A stretch of DNA of 16,963 bases. It comes from an archaeon. GTDB lineage: Archaea > Nanobdellota > Nanobdellia > SCGC-AAA011-G17 > PNOQ01. The notes beneath the pieces were generated by a model. That model did no database searches. It was not told where the DNA came from and saw nothing but the letters and a program-made list of their open reading frames with translations. Made by a program: the position numbers and the translations under genes. The DNA lies in assembly GCA_021107835.1 (NCBI GenBank), contig JAIOSD010000038.1, positions 1 to 16,963 of the forward strand, in the 5' to 3' direction. This document shows positions 13,901 through 16,963 of this stretch, in pieces (position 1 is the stretch's first letter; every line of letters begins with the position of its first letter).

Positions 13901-14503
13901 GTTTATAGTATGGGTGTTTCTTGGAGCTACCCATTGGAATTTTATAAAGCATGTTCGGAATTTAAGTATCCGTGGGATATTAAAATAGAAACTGTTCAGA
14001 ATAAGTTAGATAGTGGTTCTCCTTTTGAGGGTTTTGGATTTACTCATCCAACTAATGATATAAACGCAGGTGTTCTTTGTAGTTCCTATAAGTTACTGCC
14101 AACTATGAAGGAGAAAGTGGAAGGGCAAATGGCTTTGGCAGATAAGATCCGTGCTGTTGATGAGGATGATGTTGCACGTTTAGTTATTGAAAGGCATTTT
14201 ATTAGGGATTTGAAAGGTAATTTGCGTAAGTTTAGTATGCAGCAGTTTAGATGTGTTAAATGCAATGAGAAATTTCGTAGGCCTCCTTTGGTTGGGAAGT
14301 GTACTAGGTGTGGTGGAAAATTATTGTTTACTATTTCTGAAGGTTCTGTTACTAAATACTTGGGTCATACTTTATATTTGGCTTCCCAGTATAAGTTGCC
14401 TCCTTATTCTATGCAAGCAATTGAGTTGTTGAAAGAGAGAATTGAATCGGTGTTTGGGAAAGATCCTGAGAAGCAAAGTGGGTTGAAGGATTTTTTCAGT
14501 TAG
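10970..14503 (+). CDS. polC: DNA polymerase D large subunit DP2 (catalytic)
   Basis: A 1177-residue catalytic subunit of PolD, the archaea-specific replicase with an RNA-polymerase-like two-barrel core. The N-terminal region carries the conserved YFGGPIRSAGTTA-type motif (here FALYFGGPIRSAGTTA). The active site is MRRDCDGDEAG (residues 925-935), with D930 and D932 at the positions of the catalytic aspartates known from Pyrococcus DP2. Two cysteine clusters are visible: C680, C683, C692, C695, C705, C708 and C717, and later C1095, C1098, C1111 and C1114. The C-terminus is a textbook PCNA-interacting motif, QSGLKDFF (1169-1176). No intein is present, unlike in some thermococcal homologues. It is the last gene of the cdc6-DP1-DP2 operon, two bases after the DP1 stop. 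Confidence 0.97.
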   Translation: MSKNFEKYFEKLDNQVSKAYLVANKARAKGYDPVDKVEIPIAKNMAERVEGLISVVAPQLAGSGVSQRIIELEKEYGIQHPIIAFLLSVEVAKQMFCKFEDEKEAIEVGLRVGLAYITNGVVASPLEGFVRLELKDTLDGSGKYFALYFGGPIRSAGTTATCFFVACADYVRRQMGYQAYDPTEDEIKRTFSELDFFNDRITNLQYMPSEEESDYITKFLPLQIEGDASEKIEVPNYKDLPRVSTNKLRNGFCLVVGEGLALKWKKFWGKFSKWCDQVDMKDWKFVDGFIKLQEQVRAKKIIKKEDVGEKILPDYGFIKDIVAGRPVFGHPLESGGFRLRYGRTRMSGFSVDALHPATGVVLDGYVASGTQLKPERPKKGNTVVYCDSIEGPIVKLKNGCVLRLESQESAEKVNKDVEEVLYLGDILMDYGDFLDRGSMLYPVGYCEEWWFKEVEATSKTPEEIEKLTKIKLPLLKGLFNNPLLTKLSAKDAFEISKRLKIPLHPRYIFHWKSITIKEFLVLIGWLLRGVIKKQEEKIILPLNYKVEEYENPKRILELLGVPHIISNKEFVVLEGNWASALMINLGFYGEEDKFKKMVGAVSEKKDILKMINKFSEVEIRDKSGIFIGARMGRPEKGKMRKLTGSPHVLFPVGEEGGRLRSFQAAMEEGKVSAEIPLYKCNKCNNDTVYPVCEVCENKTDRLYFCKSCNKIMDEEKCKQHGPCMPYKLQDIQIQKYLNNAQKKLGLKDMPALIKGVRGTISVDHTPENLVKGILRAIHSINVNKDGTIRFDMTEMTITHFKPNEIGTSIEKIKELGYDKDIYGGELISGDQIVEIKAQDVILPSPSDSLEEGADVILYRVANFIDDLLEKFYGVEKFYNIKDKSDLIGHLVVGLSPHTCAGIVCRIIGFSKMQGLVAHPYLHSIMRRDCDGDEAGIMFLMDALLNFSRKLLGGHRGATQDEPLILTTHLQPTEVDDQVYSMGVSWSYPLEFYKACSEFKYPWDIKIETVQNKLDSGSPFEGFGFTHPTNDINAGVLCSSYKLLPTMKEKVEGQMALADKIRAVDEDDVARLVIERHFIRDLKGNLRKFSMQQFRCVKCNEKFRRPPLVGKCTRCGGKLLFTISEGSVTKYLGHTLYLASQYKLPPYSMQAIELLKERIESVFGKDPEKQSGLKDFFS

Positions 14504-14523
14504 TTTTATATACTTTATAATAT
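14504..14523 (+). promoter_or_regulatory. Promoter of the lipoprotein gene (two TATA-like boxes)
   Basis: TTTTATATAC (14504-14513) and CTTTATAATA (14514-14523) follow the DP2 stop immediately. Starts about 26 bp later would give a short leader containing GGTGGGG before ATG 14557. Confidence 0.45.
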
Positions 14524-14556
14524 TCTTTTTATTAATAGATGGGTGGGGATGATATT

Positions 14557-15279
14557 ATGAAAAAAAGCATGTTTATTATTTTTTTAGTTAGTTTTGTTTT
14601 TGTTATGGGTTGTTCTGAACCAAAGTTATCTATGGCAACAGATCATTTATTGTATTTTGAAGATGATTTCTCTACCGATCAACATTGGCTTATTGCAATT
14701 TGTGAAATTAATTGGTTTGATGATAGTTATCCTTATAACTGGGACCATTGTGGTTGGGATTCGACAACAGAGACTTATAAGATAAGAGGAGATCATTACT
14801 CTGGGTCAGGGATAGGATTCAATATGATGTATGGTTCTGAATGGGGAGATACCTTGGAATTTGATTTTACAATTGGGGAAGGTAATGGCTTACGTTTATG
14901 TGAAAATAGGATGGATATAGTTGATAATGGGGGAGATTATATTTTTATATTTAATGAAACGGGAACATATCATTACACTACTACAATAGATCGGGAGTCG
15001 ATTAAATCAGAATTATTATTACCTAATGGGACCATTATCTATGAAGAAGATGTTAGTTATCATAATAAAGCTCCAGAATATTTATCTGGATTATATATTA
15101 ATAGTAATTCTGCTCAAAGTAATTGTGATATTAATTTTGCTATTGATAATCTCAAAATCTATAAGAAATCAGATAGTAATTGGGGGGTTATACAGGGATT
15201 AATACAAAAAGTTAATCAGTTATGGTCTCAGGTATTTGGTAGACTTAAAATGATAGAAGAACCTATTGGTGGACAATAG
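14557..15279 (+). CDS. Secreted lipoprotein, probable lectin/glucanase-like jelly roll
   Basis: A 240-residue lipoprotein. A signal peptide of Lys-Lys plus a hydrophobic run ends in the lipobox FVMGC with Cys19 as the lipidated residue, then SEPK. The mature part begins with LLYFEDDFSTDQHWL and ends its core with DINFAIDNLKIYKK; the FEDDFS...W start and the NFAIDNLKIY end are typical of concanavalin-A-like jelly-roll domains, which bind or cleave sugars. It is rich in Tyr, Trp, Asp and Asn with five further cysteines (including C34 and C46) and several N-x-S/T sites, fitting a surface location. A helix rich in hydrophobic residues (GVIQGLIQKVNQLWSQVFGRLK) forms the C-terminus. I chose ATG 14557 over ATG 14539 because it begins a proper signal sequence and has GGTGGGG upstream. 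Fold is likely; ligand unknown. Confidence 0.7.
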   Translation: MKKSMFIIFLVSFVFVMGCSEPKLSMATDHLLYFEDDFSTDQHWLIAICEINWFDDSYPYNWDHCGWDSTTETYKIRGDHYSGSGIGFNMMYGSEWGDTLEFDFTIGEGNGLRLCENRMDIVDNGGDYIFIFNETGTYHYTTTIDRESIKSELLLPNGTIIYEEDVSYHNKAPEYLSGLYINSNSAQSNCDINFAIDNLKIYKKSDSNWGVIQGLIQKVNQLWSQVFGRLKMIEEPIGGQ

Positions 15280-15330
15280 TTTTTTTAGTTGTTTTCAAAT
15301 AAAGTACAAAATGACAAGGGATTTTAGTTA

Positions 15331-15340
15331 GTTTTATAAG
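15331..15340 (+). promoter_or_regulatory. TATA box of the 79-aa gene
   Basis: GTTTTATAAG is centred about 27 nt before ATG 15363, predicting a leaderless transcript. Confidence 0.5.
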
Positions 15341-15362
15341 TTTCATTTAATTAACTTTTTTT

Positions 15363-15602
15363 ATGGGTTTAGAAGAACTGACAAAAAGAGAAAAAATTAG
15401 AAAACAGACTGATGGGTGGGTTTATGGAGAATATCATCACACTTTTCATTATTTAACTAATGTTTTTAGAATTATTGTTGGAAAGGATCCAAAACTTGTT
15501 GGTCCGAATAATAAGTTAGTTAATTCTGAATTTATTTTTAGGAATAAATATGGTCAAAGAAATGATCTTTATTATGCTAGATGTAATCGAGGTTCGAATT
15601 AA
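15363..15602 (+). CDS. Small basic protein of unknown function
   Basis: A 79-residue soluble protein, basic at the N-terminus (ELTKREKIRKQTD) with an aromatic and His-rich middle (GWVYGEYHHTFHYLTNVFRIIVG) and a basic end (YARCNRGSN). No signal peptide or membrane segment, and no family recognised. Support: a TATA box 27 bp before ATG 15363 and A/T-rich coding bias like the neighbours. Its TAA stop (15600-15602) overlaps the stop of the convergent TctA-like gene (15599-15601), so transcription from either side would run into the other gene. Confidence 0.6.
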   Translation: MGLEELTKREKIRKQTDGWVYGEYHHTFHYLTNVFRIIVGKDPKLVGPNNKLVNSEFIFRNKYGQRNDLYYARCNRGSN

Positions 15603-16726
15603 ATAAAATACAAAATAACTGGTAAAAGTAAACATCCCATTAAGTGATTTCTTCCTACTCCTAATTGTGGTGGAAGGATTCCTAAGGCTGTAGAGGCTAA
15701 CAAAACTGGAATGCCGTATACCCCTGAAAGTACTATTGTTAATGTAAATATTAATCCAATTATGAAAAGACAGATTGCTGTATAATTTACTTTTGACATT
15801 ATTTTAGAGAATATCTTTGCTATGTTTATTGTTAAAAAAGTGGCTATTCCTGCTACAACTAAAGTTACACCAAAGAACAAAATTAAGTTGTTTAATGTAA
15901 GGGTATCTATTATTTGTGATACTGCAACTATTGCACCGTTTCTTGCTTTATCTAAAATAAAAAGTGCAATAAAACTTAAAACCATATTAATTGTATTTAA
16001 TCCTCCAACTAAAATTAGAAAACCTTCGCTACCTAGCTTTCTTGTTAATTGTGATCCTAGGATTGCTGCTTGGGCTGGGCCTAGTCCTGGTAGAAAGCTG
16101 CACAGTCCTCCTGCGACGAATGAAGCGCTTACTGCTTTAGTTATTGTTTTTTTACTTATTTTCAAATCTGATATTTCTTGTTTTGGAATTTTTACTTTGT
16201 CCGATAAACTAATTAATAATGCACTAATTCCAAACATCCCCGAGAGTAAAGGGAATAAAGGATTTTTTAATAATGGCATGTTTAATACACCAATCCCTAA
16301 AATTCCTGCTAACATAAAAACTATAAAAGCCCAATATTTTGATTTTGCATCTTTTGTAATTAAGAATAATGAAGCAGCGATTAAGATATAGCCCATGAAC
16401 TGTGAAAGAGTTGGATATATTTTGTTGATTACTGTTGCTATTATTGGAGAAAGTAATATTGCTAAGATTATACTAAACAAACTACCTATTAATGTTAGGA
16501 TAATCGCGTGGTATCCTCGTCCTTCTAAAAGCATTTTATGCCCTGGAAGGATTGAGAGGGCTGTTTCTTCTTCGGGAGCACCGAGGAAAATCGCAGGAAT
16601 TGTATCTAAAAAAGTATGGGTTATTGCCATGGAGATTATGAAAATTGCTATAATTAATGGAGTGGTTATTTCTAATAGAAATGCTGAGAAGCTTAGAACT
16701 AGTAAAGATATAAGGTTTACGTGCAC
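15599..16726 (-). CDS. TctA/DUF112-type membrane protein, N-terminally truncated
   Basis: A 375-residue multi-spanning membrane protein (about ten hydrophobic segments) of the archaeal branch of the TctA/DUF112 family, related to the large membrane subunit of tripartite tricarboxylate transporters; substrate and true transport role are unknown. Family motifs: DTIPAIFLGAPEEETALSIL-PGH followed by LEGRGYHA near the start, FLPGLGPAQAAILGSQL in the centre, and LGVGRNHLMGCLLLPVILYF at the C-terminus. The gene looks beheaded. The family N-terminal motif TGLTPGVHVN is present, but the only start in frame is the GTG inside it (16724-16726), and an in-frame TGA lies just eight codons upstream (16751-16753). 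The expected first membrane segment is therefore missing, and no ribosome site precedes the GTG. It may be a pseudogene, or an upstream frameshift may conceal the start. Confidence 0.8.
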   Translation of the reverse strand: MHVNLISLLVLSFSAFLLEITTPLIIAIFIISMAITHTFLDTIPAIFLGAPEEETALSILPGHKMLLEGRGYHAIILTLIGSLFSIILAILLSPIIATVINKIYPTLSQFMGYILIAASLFLITKDAKSKYWAFIVFMLAGILGIGVLNMPLLKNPLFPLLSGMFGISALLISLSDKVKIPKQEISDLKISKKTITKAVSASFVAGGLCSFLPGLGPAQAAILGSQLTRKLGSEGFLILVGGLNTINMVLSFIALFILDKARNGAIVAVSQIIDTLTLNNLILFFGVTLVVAGIATFLTINIAKIFSKIMSKVNYTAICLFIIGLIFTLTIVLSGVYGIPVLLASTALGILPPQLGVGRNHLMGCLLLPVILYFI

Positions 16727-16734
16727 ACCAGGAG

Positions 16735-16863
16735 TTAATCCAGTATAAGTTCAGGGATACACATAGAGCTATACTGCTTAAATTTAATAGAATTAAAGCT
16801 TCTGCTTACAATATAAGGTTTTGTTCTTTCTTCAATAAGTGTGGTTTGAAAGGTGCTTTTCAT
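16735..16863 (-). CDS. 42-aa ORF of unknown function at the truncation junction
   Basis: An ORF of 42 codons starting MKSTFQTTLIEERTKPYIVS and ending CIPELILD. It is weakly supported: GGAG precedes ATG 16863 by about nine bases, and the ATG overlaps the stop of the partial upstream gene (16860-16862) as ATGA. Its end is only 8 bp before the GTG of the truncated TctA-like gene and overlaps the out-of-frame remnant of that gene's N-terminal motif. It may be a chance ORF produced by a rearrangement. No family recognised. Confidence 0.35.
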   Translation of the reverse strand: MKSTFQTTLIEERTKPYIVSRSFNSIKFKQYSSMCIPELILD

Positions 16864-16963
16864 TTTGAGCTTTCTCCTTGCTTACTCTCCGACAATAAAC
16901 CATCATTTTGATTTGTATTCCCAGACTTTTTTATGCTGTTTTCTTTGGGTTTTGTCCTTTTGA
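16860..16963 (-). CDS. C-terminal end of an unknown protein (runs off the right edge)
   Basis: The reverse strand is open from the window edge to TGA 16860-16862, giving a charged, Ser/Asn/Lys-rich tail (KENSIKKSGNTNQNDGLLSE...). The stop overlaps the ATG of the 42-aa ORF. Too little is visible for any assignment, and a chance open frame cannot be excluded. Confidence 0.35.
   Translation of the reverse strand, partial: KRTKPKENSIKKSGNTNQNDGLLSESKQGESSK

Noticed and set aside
15582..15602. tRNA 3'-end-like GGTTCGAATT at the end of the 79-aa gene
   Set aside because: The five bases on each side do not pair into a T-stem and no acceptor or anticodon arm can be found, so it is neither a tRNA nor a convincing attachment site.
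15822..16391. 189-codon plus-strand ORF opposite the TctA-like gene
   Set aside because: It is the complement of a clearly recognisable membrane protein gene; its own translation shows no family pattern.

Overview
The window looks like a stretch of chromosome from a low-GC archaeon. It carries an Orc1/Cdc6 initiator followed by both subunits of the archaea-specific DNA polymerase D, and most genes have an archaeal TATA box 25-30 bp before a start codon, which implies leaderless or near-leaderless mRNAs. Small genes, A/T-rich codons, many small membrane or DNA-binding proteins and an archaeal TctA-like (DUF112) membrane protein suggest a DPANN-type lineage (Woesearchaeota/Pacearchaeota-like). 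The lineage is inference; the archaeal assignment is firm.

Layout. (1) 1-4759, nearly all on the minus strand, is an accessory-looking arm: the N-terminal part of a XerA-type tyrosine recombinase with a dif-like 28-bp site in its promoter, a twice-frameshifted GHKL/anti-sigma-type ATPase gene, two tiny coupled membrane proteins, three winged-helix DNA-binding proteins (two with coiled-coil N-termini), a 28-bp perfect palindrome, an iteron-like array of 15-bp repeats running through a coding region and a promoter, and a two-gene operon for a two-TM surface protein and a membrane-anchored JAMM metalloprotease. (2) 4930-7827 holds a 35-residue ORF, a conserved small protein, arginyl-tRNA synthetase, a PRC-barrel protein and a small membrane protein. 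(3) 7828-8283 is gene-free and has the features of a replication origin: a (TA)n tract, two ORB-like boxes in the same orientation and a short inverted repeat. (4) 8284-14503 is the operon cdc6 - PolD small subunit - PolD large subunit. (5) 14539-15602 carries a lipoprotein and a small unknown protein. (6) 15599-16963 (minus) holds an N-terminally truncated TctA/DUF112 membrane protein beside unrelated ORF fragments.

How it fits together: genes left of 7828 run mostly leftward and those right of 8284 mostly rightward, so transcription diverges from the putative origin. Cdc6 would bind the ORB-like boxes, and PolD, with a C-terminal PCNA-binding motif, would extend from there. The most unusual material is in the left arm. 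There the same 15-bp word is kept in a coding region and in the promoter of a coiled-coil/winged-helix gene, next to a palindromic operator-like site, and a dif-like site sits only about 8 kb from the origin-like region. This could be a resident or captured replicon or integrated element, but nothing here proves it.
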